Below, one piece after another: positions 1-8,430 of a DNA stretch of 64,000 nt (position 1 is its first letter; each line of letters starts with the position of its first letter). The notes under the pieces were generated by a model. It was not told the DNA's origin. It saw nothing but the letters and a program-made list of their open reading frames with translations, and did no database searches. The stretch is taken from the NCBI GenBank assembly GCA_003020985.1, contig PXRM01000014.1:62001-126000 (forward strand), read 5' to 3'. This DNA is from Halobacteriales archaeon QS_4_70_19 (GTDB lineage Archaea > Halobacteriota > Halobacteria > Halobacteriales > Haloarculaceae). The translations under genes were made by a program, and so were the position numbers.

Positions 1-85
1 GCCCGGTACTGAACGGCCAGTTACGTCATAACGGTCCCGACATCGACGGCATTGCACCCATTGCTGGGGAGTCGAACGGTGACGT

Positions 86-2167
86 ATGGAACGACGCACG
101 TTTCTCCGGACGGTGGGGGTGAGCGTGGGGGCGCTCGCCGGTGCGGGCGGCGCGGCGGCGAACGAGGACACTCGGGAGGAGAACCCGACCCCGGCCGACG
201 GCGCCGAGGTGTACGTCCCGAAGGTGAACGAGATCCAGTCGCCACTGGCGGGGGTACCGACCATCCGGACCCCGGACGACCGCCTACGGGTCGAACTCGA
301 CGCCGATGCGAACGTACCGCTGGAGAGCGTCGCGGCCCGGCTGGAGCCCAGTTTCGGCGGCCCCGCGCGGGTCGACCTCCGGCGGGTCGCCACCGACGCC
401 GACCCCGACGGGAGCCGCATCTGGAACGCGGACGCGGAGATCGACGGGGCCGAGGCCGAGTACGGGGACGTAGTGGTCGCCGAGTTCGCCATCCCCTCGT
501 TCGACGACAGCGACGCGTTCACGCCGGACCTGTACGACCTCGTTGTGACCTGGGACGAAGGGGCGGACCCGACCGCCGGGGAGGACCGACAGCCCCGGGC
601 GGTGAGCGTCCGGCGCGAGGTCCCCGACGAACTAGACGTGGCGGTCATCGCGGACCCGCAGATCGGCGACCCGCGCGGGATGCAGTCCGGGTTCGAGGAG
701 TCACGGACCAAGGAGTCGCCGGACCCGTTCGTCCGGCGAACCCGCCGCATCAGCGGCGAGCGCCCCGACGAGCGCTGGGCCGCGACGAAGCGTGCCATCG
801 CCGAGGTGAACGCGCTCGACCCGGACCTCGTGCTGGTGGCGGGCGACCTCTGTCTCGGGCAGGACGCGCCCGGGAAGTTCTACGCCGAGTACGAGGACGC
901 CTGGGACGTGATGAACCAGGTGCGGGCGCCGACGTTCGTGACCTGCGGGAACCACGACGCCTACGTCCAGTCCGGGACCGACGGGAAGGCGCTCTACCGC
1001 GAGACGTTCGGCCCGCCGTCCTACAGCGTGTCCATCGGCGACGCCGCGCAGGTGGTCGCCGTCGACACGTACGACTGGTCGTATCTCGACCGGCTCGGCG
1101 CGGGGGTCGCCGTCTCGACCTACGGCGGACAGGTCCGCGACGCGCAGTTCGAGTGGCTCCGCGAGGAGCTGGCCGGGGTAGCCGCCACCGACGAGGACGG
1201 GGGCGCGGACCGCTCCATTCTCGCCTTCGGCCACCACAACCCCTCCTGGGTCCCCGACGCGAAGAACCGGGCGTACGACGACACCGACGGCCGTCCCGTC
1301 GCCGAGCAGCTCGCCCGCGGGAGCCGCATCGCCGAGAGCGGGCAGGGCTGGACCGGCGAGAACATGTTCGCCCTCCGCCGGCTGTTCGACGACGCCGGCG
1401 TGGACGCGTTCTTCTGCGGGCACTCGCACAAGGACCGCGTCGCGCGCTCGATGGCGGACCGCGAGGGTGACGGAATCACCCTGGGCGACGATGTGGACGG
1501 CGACGGCGACGCGGACGGCTACGGCTCCGGCGGGCATGCCGACGTGGTCGCCGCGCTCGGGAACCGCTACGGCCGCCAGTCGTACGGCGACACCGGCGGC
1601 GAGTCGACGAGCCGGGTCGAGAACTACCCGGAGGTCGCCGCGACGGCGCTCGACGCCCCGGAAGCGGTCGACGGACTCACCGAGACCGGCGCCGGCACCC
1701 TCTACGTCAACGTCGCCTCCACCATGTCCTCGACGAGCGAGTACTGGGGCTGGCGGCAGTTCGACTACGATACGACGGCCGAGGGGCTGGACCCCACTCG
1801 GTTCCGCTACCCGATGAGCGACGAGTTCCTCGCGGAGCGCGCGGTCGCCCCCGGTCGCTGGGACCCCGGGCAGGACGCCGTCGGCCTGTTCTCGACGCCC
1901 TCCTACCTGCTGGCGGTGACCGACGAGGGCAGCGCGAACGCGCCGGACGGCCGGACGGTCACGGTCGAGAACGACCAGACGGTCGCGCGCTCGGGTGCGG
2001 TGAGGGTGTCGACCACCGCCACGGAGCCGACGGTCGAGGGCGGGACGGTCGTCTGGGAGCGCGACGCCGGCCCGCGAACGGACCTGAAGATCGCCTACGA
2101 GGTGCCGGCGAGCGGGGAGACGACGATCTCCGTCACGGGCGACCGGTCGAGTCGAGGGCGTCGCTGA
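86..2167 (+). CDS. Tat-exported calcineurin-like metallophosphoesterase
   Basis: 693 aa. The N-terminus carries a Tat-type signal (ERRTFLRTVG followed by an Ala/Gly-rich hydrophobic stretch to about residue 27), so the enzyme probably acts outside the membrane. The calcineurin-like phosphoesterase core spans roughly residues 185-460 and shows the expected metal-ligand blocks in order: ADPQIGD (about 188), GDLC (about 253), CGNHDAY (about 287), GHHNP (about 381) and CGHSHKD (about 445). The C-terminal 200 residues look like beta-rich extracellular domains. A poly-Asp segment (DDVDGDGDADG) resembles a calcium-binding insertion. The substrate cannot be told from sequence; secreted phosphodiesterase or phosphomonoesterase activity is the family expectation. 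The ATG at 86 is chosen because the Tat motif follows directly. It has no clear operon partner. Confidence 0.88.
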   Translation: MERRTFLRTVGVSVGALAGAGGAAANEDTREENPTPADGAEVYVPKVNEIQSPLAGVPTIRTPDDRLRVELDADANVPLESVAARLEPSFGGPARVDLRRVATDADPDGSRIWNADAEIDGAEAEYGDVVVAEFAIPSFDDSDAFTPDLYDLVVTWDEGADPTAGEDRQPRAVSVRREVPDELDVAVIADPQIGDPRGMQSGFEESRTKESPDPFVRRTRRISGERPDERWAATKRAIAEVNALDPDLVLVAGDLCLGQDAPGKFYAEYEDAWDVMNQVRAPTFVTCGNHDAYVQSGTDGKALYRETFGPPSYSVSIGDAAQVVAVDTYDWSYLDRLGAGVAVSTYGGQVRDAQFEWLREELAGVAATDEDGGADRSILAFGHHNPSWVPDAKNRAYDDTDGRPVAEQLARGSRIAESGQGWTGENMFALRRLFDDAGVDAFFCGHSHKDRVARSMADREGDGITLGDDVDGDGDADGYGSGGHADVVAALGNRYGRQSYGDTGGESTSRVENYPEVAATALDAPEAVDGLTETGAGTLYVNVASTMSSTSEYWGWRQFDYDTTAEGLDPTRFRYPMSDEFLAERAVAPGRWDPGQDAVGLFSTPSYLLAVTDEGSANAPDGRTVTVENDQTVARSGAVRVSTTATEPTVEGGTVVWERDAGPRTDLKIAYEVPASGETTISVTGDRSSRGRR

Positions 2168-2202
2168 CGACCTGGGGAACACCTCCCCGGTGAGCGGGAG
2201 CC

Positions 2203-2549
2203 TCAGGTCTGGTCGAGGAACACGTCGAACGGGCCGTCGCCGTCGACGGAGAGGTCGGCGGCCACGACGTTCCCCTCGTCGTCGGTCCGGTAGCTGACGG
2301 ACTCGACGGTCCCCCCGCGCCGGCCGAGGGCCAGCCGCGGGGGTCGGGCGTACGCGCGGTCGAAGGTGACGGTGAGGGTGCCGTCCGCGTCGGGGCGGCG
2401 GCCACGGTGGATGTCGACCGGCGGCGCGTTGTCGCGCATCCGGGCGTCGGGGCTGCCGATGTGCCAGGGGTCGTCGCTGTCGGCGCGGTTGGTCTCGTAC
2501 TGGTCGTCGCCGGCGTGCTCGCACTCGGTGACGGCGGCGCCGCTGTGCT
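2203..2549 (-). pseudogene. 3' fragment of an unrecognised gene, cut by an IS200/IS605-type end
   Basis: The minus-strand frame reads about 115 plausible haloarchaeal residues ending ...VDGDGPFDVFLDQT and a stop, with acidic composition (TECEHAGDDQYETNRADSDD near its beginning) and an orderly C-terminal half (FDRAYARPPRLALGRRGG). Upstream, at about 2549, the frame runs directly into a mobile-element hairpin, and the further upstream residues (to 2730) translate the element rather than a protein. I therefore see a gene whose 5' part was lost when the element inserted or when flanking DNA was deleted. I do not recognise the family. No credible internal start codon and promoter are visible. Confidence 0.5.
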
Positions 2550-2735
2550 GACATCCTCCCACGGCTAAAGCCGTGGGGTTTCCGGTCACAGACCGGGCAG
2601 CCCACGGCGGGAGGTTCCCCACTCGTCCGCGGTGGGGTTGTGGGCCGTGCCAGTGCGGCCCCCGACTGAGATAGCGGGCTTCAGCTACCTCCGCGTGGAG
2701 TGCGTATCCGTACCTCGGACTCGGCACCACAACCG
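2550..2735 (-). mobile_element. Remnant of an IS200/IS605 (IS1341-type) element: solo end with hairpin, possible relict omegaRNA
   Basis: The motif CCCACGGC-TAAA-GCCGTGGG at 2558-2577 forms an 8-bp perfect stem with a 4-nt loop, flanked by TGACATCCT on one side and GGTTTCCGGTC on the other. This is the layout I associate with one end of haloarchaeal IS200/IS605 elements next to tnpB. Read on the minus strand, about 185 nt of GC-rich, hairpin-prone sequence leads into it, as the 3' untranslated omegaRNA region of a TnpB element would. No tnpB or tnpA coding sequence remains. The assignment is from recall of the motif, not from a search. Confidence 0.5.
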
Positions 2736-2874
2736 ACGAACGCCGATACGATCGACGTTCCGCCGGCTGTCGGCTTCATCCCGCGACTAAACTCGTGACC
2801 TTTCGCCCCGAACCACTGTAACGGCTGCATCCGTCGGCCGCAGCCGGGGCGCCCGGCCGGGACCCCGGCGGACC

Positions 2875-3858
2875 CTACGTCCAGCGGTCGAGCCCGGTCT
2901 GCGTGACGGCCTCCTCGATGCGCTCGAAGCCGCGCTCGACCTCGTCGGCGGGAACCTCCCACTCCTCGCAGACGAAGGCCCGTGCGGCCTCGAGGTCGGG
3001 GTCGATGTCGGTGTCGAACTCGGCCTCGTCGGTCACGTCCGGGTCGAGAAACAGGGTCCGGATGGCGTCGGCGTTCTCGACGTAGCAGTCCTCGGCCTCG
3101 AACACCGTCCAGAGGTCGCCGTGCTCGCGGAGGTACTTCACGGCCGTCTTCGGGCCGATGCCCGCGACGCCCTCGTTGAAGTCCGTGCCCATCAGGATGG
3201 CCGCGTCGACCAGCTGCTCCCACGAGAGGTCGTGCTCCTCGAGGGTGGCCTCGAAGTCCATCAGCTCCGGGTCGCCCTTGCTCGTCAGCTGCCGCACCGT
3301 GTACGGCGCGCCCAGCAGCAGCGAGTCGTAGTCCTCGGTCCCGGCGTGGTCGACGGTCCCCTGCCGGGCCATGTACGCGGCCTGGGCCTCCCCCTCGGCG
3401 GGCGCCTCGACGACGGGAACGTCGAGCAGCTCCAGCAGCTCCCGCGTCGTCCGCCGGATGGTCTCGGTGAGGCGCTGGGTCCGGGACTCGAGCGTGGCGA
3501 TGGTGGCCGCGTCGGCGCCCTCCTCCCGCGCGGCTTCGAGGTCGTCCTCGTAGCGGTCGCGCTGCTCGCGGCGCTCCGCGACCTCGTCCTCCTTGAGTTC
3601 GGTCGTCCCGCCGTCGAAGACGAACACCGGCGTCACGTCGTGTTCGAGGAACTTCGGGAGCCCCTGGACCGTGCCGACGAGGTTCGCCACCTCCTCGCCC
3701 GCGCTCGTCGTGTACGCGCCCGTGCGGGTGAACTTCACCGTCGTCGTCAGGTAGCGGTAGAGCCAGTTGTGCGCGTCGACGGCGACGACGCTCCCCTCCA
3801 GGTCGTCGAACGACACGTCCTCGATGACCGCGAGCTGCCGCAGGTCCGCGTTGCCCAT
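2875..3858 (-). CDS. fen: Flap endonuclease 1
   Basis: 327 aa, the usual length for haloarchaeal FEN1. It is a structure-specific 5'-flap nuclease that removes primers during Okazaki-fragment maturation and works in long-patch repair. Family blocks are visible: the N-terminal MGNADLRQL, metal-binding Asp in AVDAHNW (D28), FVFDGG, the [13 protein letters not shown] block, [11 protein letters not shown], and [16 protein letters not shown] (H3TH DNA-binding region). The last residues QTGLDRWT fit a PCNA-interacting PIP box. The frame continues 52 codons upstream of the ATG at 3858, but FEN1 needs the N-terminal Met-Gly, which is inserted in the active site, so that ATG is the start. It is a monocistronic unit. 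Confidence 0.96.
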   Translation of the reverse strand: MGNADLRQLAVIEDVSFDDLEGSVVAVDAHNWLYRYLTTTVKFTRTGAYTTSAGEEVANLVGTVQGLPKFLEHDVTPVFVFDGGTTELKEDEVAERREQRDRYEDDLEAAREEGADAATIATLESRTQRLTETIRRTTRELLELLDVPVVEAPAEGEAQAAYMARQGTVDHAGTEDYDSLLLGAPYTVRQLTSKGDPELMDFEATLEEHDLSWEQLVDAAILMGTDFNEGVAGIGPKTAVKYLREHGDLWTVFEAEDCYVENADAIRTLFLDPDVTDEAEFDTDIDPDLEAARAFVCEEWEVPADEVERGFERIEEAVTQTGLDRWT

Positions 3859-4035
3859 GTGCCGGCTGTTGGGGGGTGACTGATTTGGGGTTTGCGTAGC
3901 GACGAGGGCGGACGACCGGAAGACACGAACGGTGCGTCGGGACCCCGAGAGACGGTCTCTGCACGTATATCCCGTATAGAGCGCAGTTTGTGGCCCCGAA
4001 CCGGATGTTATCACATTATACCGATTATTCTCCAG

Positions 4036-5112
4036 CTATTCGTGCCGTTCCAGGAATGCATCCAGCCGCGAGAGGCCCTCCTCCAGGTGGGTCGGCTCCG
4101 AGCCAAAGCCCAGCCGGAAGTGGTCGGGTTGGTCGAACGTCTCGCCCGGGGCCAGCACCACGTCCGCCTCCGCGACGAGCCGCTCGCAGAACGAGCGGCC
4201 GCCATAGAACCCGTCGGGCACCTGGACGAAGGCGTTGACGCCCGTCTCCGGGGCCGACCAGTCCAGTCCGTGCCGGGCGACGAACGCCTCGACGCGCTCG
4301 CGGTTCTCCGCCGCGAGGGCACGGTTCTCGGCCAGCACTGTCGCCTCCGTCTCCGGGGCGAGCACCTGCTCGGCGACCCGCTGGGAGACCGTGGGCGGCG
4401 AGATGGTGGTGTAGTCCTTCCACTGCCAGGCGACCTCGACCACCTCGCGGGGGGCCGCGAGCCAGCCGAAGCGGAGCCCCGCGAGGCCGTACCCCTTCGA
4501 CAGCCCGCAGGCGGAGATGCCGTAGGGGCCGAGGCTGGCGGCCGGCGGCGGCGCCACGTCGGGCGCCGCGAGCGGGCGGTACACCTCGTCGGCGAGGAGG
4601 TAGGCGCCGGCGTCGGCGGCGATGTCGTAGACGGCCTCGACCACCGCGGCGTCGTGGACGCGGCCGGTCGGATTGTTGGGGTTGTTGAGGACGACGACCG
4701 CGGTGTCGGGCCGCATCGCCGCGGCCACGTCGTCCGGGTCGAGCCGCCAGTCGGCGTCGGCGTCGAGTTCGACGCGGGTCACCTCGCCGAACGACTCGGG
4801 GAGTGCGTGGAGCGACTGGTAGGTCGGCGTGACGACGACGGCGTGCTCGCCCATGAGCGCCGCGAACGTCACGAAGTTGGCCTCCTGGGTGCCACAGGTC
4901 AGCAGCACCTCGTCGGCGTCGCGGCCGTAGCGCTCGCCGATGCGCTCGCGCAGGGCGGCGTCGCCGTTCGTCGGGATGACGTAGCCCAGGTCGTCGGGCA
5001 CGAGGTCGAAGCGCGCCGGGTCCAGCGGCCGGATGCCGGACTCGGCGAGCATCAGGTTGTCCGCCTCGTGTTCGGCGAACCAGCGCTCCAGGGCGAACGG
5101 CTCGATCTGCAT
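4036..5112 (-). CDS. Class I/II PLP-dependent aminotransferase (aspartate aminotransferase fold)
   Basis: 358 aa. A fold-type I aminotransferase with the standard elements: the NNPNNPTG block in the middle, DEVYRPL, and SKGYGLAGLRFGW containing the PLP Schiff-base lysine (K206). The C-terminal GFYGGRSFCERLV and FRLGFGSEP blocks (Arg for the substrate carboxylate) are also present. At under 360 residues it is on the short side for AspC-type enzymes. The amino-acid substrate is not determinable; annotations in this family include aspartate, alanine and capreomycidine-synthase-like enzymes. The ATG at 5112 is followed by a conserved-looking start (MQIEPFALERWF). About 40 bp separate it from the UbiB kinase gene upstream on the same strand. 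Confidence 0.88.
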   Translation of the reverse strand: MQIEPFALERWFAEHEADNLMLAESGIRPLDPARFDLVPDDLGYVIPTNGDAALRERIGERYGRDADEVLLTCGTQEANFVTFAALMGEHAVVVTPTYQSLHALPESFGEVTRVELDADADWRLDPDDVAAAMRPDTAVVVLNNPNNPTGRVHDAAVVEAVYDIAADAGAYLLADEVYRPLAAPDVAPPPAASLGPYGISACGLSKGYGLAGLRFGWLAAPREVVEVAWQWKDYTTISPPTVSQRVAEQVLAPETEATVLAENRALAAENRERVEAFVARHGLDWSAPETGVNAFVQVPDGFYGGRSFCERLVAEADVVLAPGETFDQPDHFRLGFGSEPTHLEEGLSRLDAFLERHE

Positions 5113-5153
5113 ACGGCCGCGACGCGGGGGGGTCCCAAAGGCGCGTCGGCTCC

Positions 5154-6845
5154 CTACTCCTCGCCCTGCCGTTTGCGCATCTCCTGCCGGGTGAACTGTG
5201 GGGTCGCGCTGATGCCGCTGGGCTCGCGGAAGGAACGGTAGAGCAACAGCAGGACGAGGACGCCGCCGACCCCCGGCGCGACCGCGGCGACGGGGTCGGA
5301 GAACGCGTAGAGGATGGCCGTCGAGAGGACCGCCCCAGTCAGCAGGAGCCCCAGCACCAGCCGCCGGGCCAGCTGGTCGAAGACGGCCTCCTCGTCGCTG
5401 ACGGTCGCCTCCACCTCCAGGTCGCCCCGGTTGATGCGGTCCAGCGCGTCCTCGAGCTTCGGCGGGGTACGGACGGCCGCCCGGGCAGCGTCCTCCACCT
5501 CGTCGGCCCGGTCCGCGAGGAACTCCCGGACGCTGGCCTCGACGTAGCCCTCCCGGCGGAGGTACTCCGTGGCGACCTCGATGAAGTCGAAGTCCGGGTC
5601 GAGCGTCACGCAGACCCCCTCGACGACGGTCGCCACGCGCAACACGAGCGCGAGGTTCGGCGGCAGCCGCAGCGGGAACTCGTAGATAGTGTCCTCGACC
5701 TGCTCGACGATCTGCTGGACGCGGTACTGCTCGATGTCCTCCCCGCGCGCGTCCGCGATGGCCAGCTCCATCACGTCGGCCATCACCTCGCGGTCGGCCT
5801 CGGGACTGAGCGTCCCGAGTTCGATGAGCGTGTCGAGGATGGCGTCGATGTCCTGGTCCGCGACGGCGACGTAGAAGTCGACGATCTTGTCCTGAACGTA
5901 GGCGTCGACGCGGCCGGACATCCCGAAGTCGTAGAAGACGAGTCGGCCGTCGTCCTGGACCGCGAGGTTGCCGGGGTGGGGGTCGGCGTGGAAGGTGCCG
6001 TCCGTGACGAGCATCTTCAGGTAGGCCCGCTGGAGGGTCTCCGCCAGCGCCGTCCGGTCGAACCCCCGCTCGTCGAGCGCCTCCACGTCGGAGATTTTCG
6101 TCCCCGGGATGTACTCCATCGTCAGCACCCGGCCCGTCGACCGTTCGGGGTCGACCGCCGGCATCCGAACCCCGGGCTCGCCCCGGAAGTTCTCGCGGAT
6201 CTCCTCCAGCATCCCCCGCTCGCGCTCGTAGTCCATCTCCTCGCGGATGGTCTTCGCGAACTCGTCGGCCAGCGTCCGCATCGAGAACGACCGCGCCTGG
6301 TCGACGAAGCGCATCAGGAGGGGCAGGGAGAACGTGATGATGCGGAGGTCGGCCGCGACCAGCGACTCGATGCCCGGCCGCCGGACCTTCACGGCGACCT
6401 CGCGGCGGCCGTCCGGGCTCCCGGGGACCGGCTTGGGGATCGTCGCGGTGTAGACCTGGCCGAGCGAGGCGCCGCTGATGGGCTCCGTGTCGAACGTCTC
6501 GAAGGCCTGGTCGACGGGGCCGAGTTCGGCCTCCAGCACCGGGCGCACGTCCTCCCACTCGGCCGGCGGCACGCGGTCCTGGAGCCGCTCGAACTCGTCG
6601 ATGTACTCCGGCGGGAGGATGTCCGGGCGGGTCGAGAGGATCTGCCCGAGCTTGATGAACGTCGGGCCCAGCGTCAGCAGCGAGTCCAGCAGCCTGCGCG
6701 CCCGCCGGCGACGGGTGGCGGCGTCGACCGGCCGGGACCGACCGAACAGCAGGAACCGCCGCCGGTCGCGGGCGTACGCCAGCAGCAGCGGCAGGAACTG
6801 GTAGACGACGACGGGGAACCGCCGGTACGCGCGGAGGTTCACCAC
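5154..6845 (-). CDS. ABC1/UbiB (AarF) family atypical protein kinase
   Basis: 563 aa from a GTG at 6845, which lies 4 bp after the stop of the small heat-shock gene; an upstream start at 6890 would overlap that gene and add only basic residues. The family hallmark LGPTFIKLGQILSTRPDILP (KxGQ motif replacing the usual glycine-rich loop), VAVKVRRPG (ATP-anchoring Lys), HADPHPGNL (catalytic loop) and VFYDFGMSG (metal-binding DFG) are all present. The C-terminus has two hydrophobic segments (about residues 500-550) that would anchor it to the membrane. In other organisms the family supports isoprenoid quinone synthesis; the role in haloarchaea is not established. Probably co-transcribed with the Hsp20 gene upstream. 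Confidence 0.92.
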   Translation of the reverse strand: MVNLRAYRRFPVVVYQFLPLLLAYARDRRRFLLFGRSRPVDAATRRRRARRLLDSLLTLGPTFIKLGQILSTRPDILPPEYIDEFERLQDRVPPAEWEDVRPVLEAELGPVDQAFETFDTEPISGASLGQVYTATIPKPVPGSPDGRREVAVKVRRPGIESLVAADLRIITFSLPLLMRFVDQARSFSMRTLADEFAKTIREEMDYERERGMLEEIRENFRGEPGVRMPAVDPERSTGRVLTMEYIPGTKISDVEALDERGFDRTALAETLQRAYLKMLVTDGTFHADPHPGNLAVQDDGRLVFYDFGMSGRVDAYVQDKIVDFYVAVADQDIDAILDTLIELGTLSPEADREVMADVMELAIADARGEDIEQYRVQQIVEQVEDTIYEFPLRLPPNLALVLRVATVVEGVCVTLDPDFDFIEVATEYLRREGYVEASVREFLADRADEVEDAARAAVRTPPKLEDALDRINRGDLEVEATVSDEEAVFDQLARRLVLGLLLTGAVLSTAILYAFSDPVAAVAPGVGGVLVLLLLYRSFREPSGISATPQFTRQEMRKRQGEE

Positions 6846-6849
6846 GTGG

Positions 6850-7206
6850 CTAGCGGTCCTCGACAGGGATCCGCGTCTCCCCCGCCGCACCTCGCTTGGG
6901 GAGCGTCACCGTCAGCACACCGCGGTCGACCGTCGCGGTGGCGCCCTCGCCGGTCGCGTTCGGCGGGAGCGGGAGCTCGGCGTCGAGGAACAGCGACCGT
7001 TCCTCCTCGACGTAGGAGAACTCGGAGGGAACGTCCTTCGCCCGGCGTGCCTCGATCCGGAGCCGCCCGCCGTCGATCGAGACGTCGACCGTGTCCGCGC
7101 TCGCGCCGGGCAGGTCCATCACGACTCGATGAGCGTCGTCGCTCTCGAGGAGGTCTGCGAACACCGTCTCCGGGAGTTCACGCAGGGCCTCACGAAAGGC
7201 GTTCAT
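6850..7206 (-). CDS. Small heat-shock protein, Hsp20/alpha-crystallin family
   Basis: 118 aa, a minimal alpha-crystallin domain protein. The domain shows VVMDLPGASADTVDVSIDGGRLRIEA, a beta-strand block ending in FLDAELPLPPNA, and the C-terminal RGVLTVTLPKR, the conserved (A/G)xLxxxxPK signature. The N-terminal arm is only about 25 residues and the C-terminal tail is short, with an I-P-V (TRIPV) motif that usually mediates oligomerisation. It is expected to be an ATP-independent holdase chaperone in the cytoplasm. The next gene (UbiB kinase) starts 4 bp downstream, suggesting one transcript. Confidence 0.92.
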   Translation of the reverse strand: MNAFREALRELPETVFADLLESDDAHRVVMDLPGASADTVDVSIDGGRLRIEARRAKDVPSEFSYVEEERSLFLDAELPLPPNATGEGATATVDRGVLTVTLPKRGAAGETRIPVEDR

Positions 7207-7372
7207 GTCTTCCGGTACGGCTCCGGATGCGAAAAAGGCCCCGGACCCGGAACCCGGAGCCCTGCTGCCCCCGACCCGTGACCCGTCGATTCGGAGGGTT
7301 AGGCCCCGTATAACGGGCACGAACGGCCAGAAGGCACTTACAGACACGGTAGTAACTGCCGGTGAGGCACAC

Positions 7373-7678
7373 ATGAGTTCACACACCGCGGCGGACGCGA
7401 CGGCGGGGGGCGACGGCCGGGCGGTCGTCCTGGTGCGGAACGGGTCTCCCGAGCCCCGCGACGCGACGATCGTCGTCGACGGTGCCAGGACCGTGACCCG
7501 GCACGCCGACCTCGCTCCCGGCGAGGCCGGCGTCGTCGCCGCGCCCGCCGCCGGTCACGTCACCGTCGCCGTCTACACGGCTGCGGCGTCGGCCTCCTTC
7601 TCCTTCGACCCGGAGACGGTGTCGGCCCCGCCGCTGTTCGCCCTCCGCGAGGGACGGGTGCTCGTCTCGCCCGGGTGA
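7373..7678 (+). CDS. Hypothetical small protein (haloarchaeal)
   Basis: 101 aa from the ATG at 7373; the open frame extends upstream to 7205 but that part overlaps the divergent Hsp20 gene and its promoter. The product is mostly beta-strand-like: VVLVRNGSPEPRDATIVVDGARTV, a hydrophobic Ala/Val stretch near residues 50-70, and a tail ALREGRVLVSPG. It has no signal peptide or cysteine. I do not recognise a family; the pattern suggests a small beta-sandwich. A promoter-like AAGGCACTTAC lies about 40 bp upstream. Confidence 0.6.
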   Translation: MSSHTAADATAGGDGRAVVLVRNGSPEPRDATIVVDGARTVTRHADLAPGEAGVVAAPAAGHVTVAVYTAAASASFSFDPETVSAPPLFALREGRVLVSPG

Positions 7679-7784
7679 GCCACTCGATTCGCCCGTTAGT
7701 TCTCGAGTGGAATCTTTTCCAGAGTAAGTTGGGGTGTTCCGCAGAAAAGAGCGTTTTTCCCCGGTTGTTCGAGGCATTTCCTTG

Positions 7785-8234
7785 CTACTCGCCGAGCGTC
7801 ACGGCCTCGTGCGCGGCGTTCCGGAGCGCGTCGGACCGGCCGTAGCTGCCGGGGGCGATGGCGAGCGTCCGGCAGCCCCGTTGGGCCGCCAGTTCGAGGA
7901 CGGGCTTGAAGTCCGTGTCGCGGGAGGCGACCGCGAGCACGTCGCAGTCGCCGTCCGTGACGATCTCGGCGGCGTCGACGGCGAGTTTCACGTCCACGTC
8001 GCCGCTCGTGACGACCACCTCGTAGCCCCGTGCCTCGGCGGCCTGGACGAGTCCGGAGGAGGCCTGCTCGTCGAGGTAGACGCGGGTCAGAACGGGACGC
8101 CCCAGGGCGGCCGCCGCGGCCCGGACCTCGTCGAGGTCGGTGTCGAACTCGCTCCGGAGGACGTTCGGCCCGTCGACGAACAGCGCGACGCGGTCCGTCC
8201 CCCCGTCGCCGAACAGTCCGTCGAGAAGTCCCAT
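7785..8234 (-). CDS. NYN-domain (PIN-like) nuclease family protein
   Basis: 149 aa. The first 20 residues (MGLLDGLFGDGGTDRVALF) lead into VDGPNVLRSEF, a typical first acidic block of NYN/PIN-like nucleases. The second block, DVDVKLAVDAAEIV, and the third, VLAVASRDTDFKPVLE, follow with the expected spacing, so the acidic metal-binding residues are in place. The closing segment APGSYGRSDALRNAAHEAV matches the archaeal subgroup formerly annotated as TIGR00288. The predicted activity is a small metal-dependent ribonuclease, but the substrate is unknown. It is divergently oriented to the antiporter gene at 8431. Confidence 0.85.
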   Translation of the reverse strand: MGLLDGLFGDGGTDRVALFVDGPNVLRSEFDTDLDEVRAAAAALGRPVLTRVYLDEQASSGLVQAAEARGYEVVVTSGDVDVKLAVDAAEIVTDGDCDVLAVASRDTDFKPVLELAAQRGCRTLAIAPGSYGRSDALRNAAHEAVTLGE

Positions 8235-8430
8235 ACCCCCGCCGTGGGAGACGGGCCGTGATAGCGCTGGCGGTCCCGCGACGGCTGCTCGGGAGCGTGA
8301 CGACCGCGGACCGGCCGTGCCGGCGGTGGAGCGGACGGGGCCGGAAGTGACAGGCGAGATATTCGGCGTGACCGTCCCTCGGCGTTCCGTTCGGCCACTC
8401 TTTTCATCTCGCCGTGAGCCTCTCCGGGTG

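Noticed and set aside
1..85. Gene or promoter at the left edge
   Set aside because: Only AT-poor upstream sequence of the phosphoesterase; no clear TATA box or ORF.
701..2605. Long minus-strand frame opposite the metallophosphoesterase
   Set aside because: Arg-rich shadow without any domain; the plus-strand gene has complete catalytic motifs.
2203..2730. 175-codon frame as an intact gene
   Set aside because: Residues encoded upstream of 2549 translate an IS200/IS605-like end with a hairpin, so the frame is a chance fusion.
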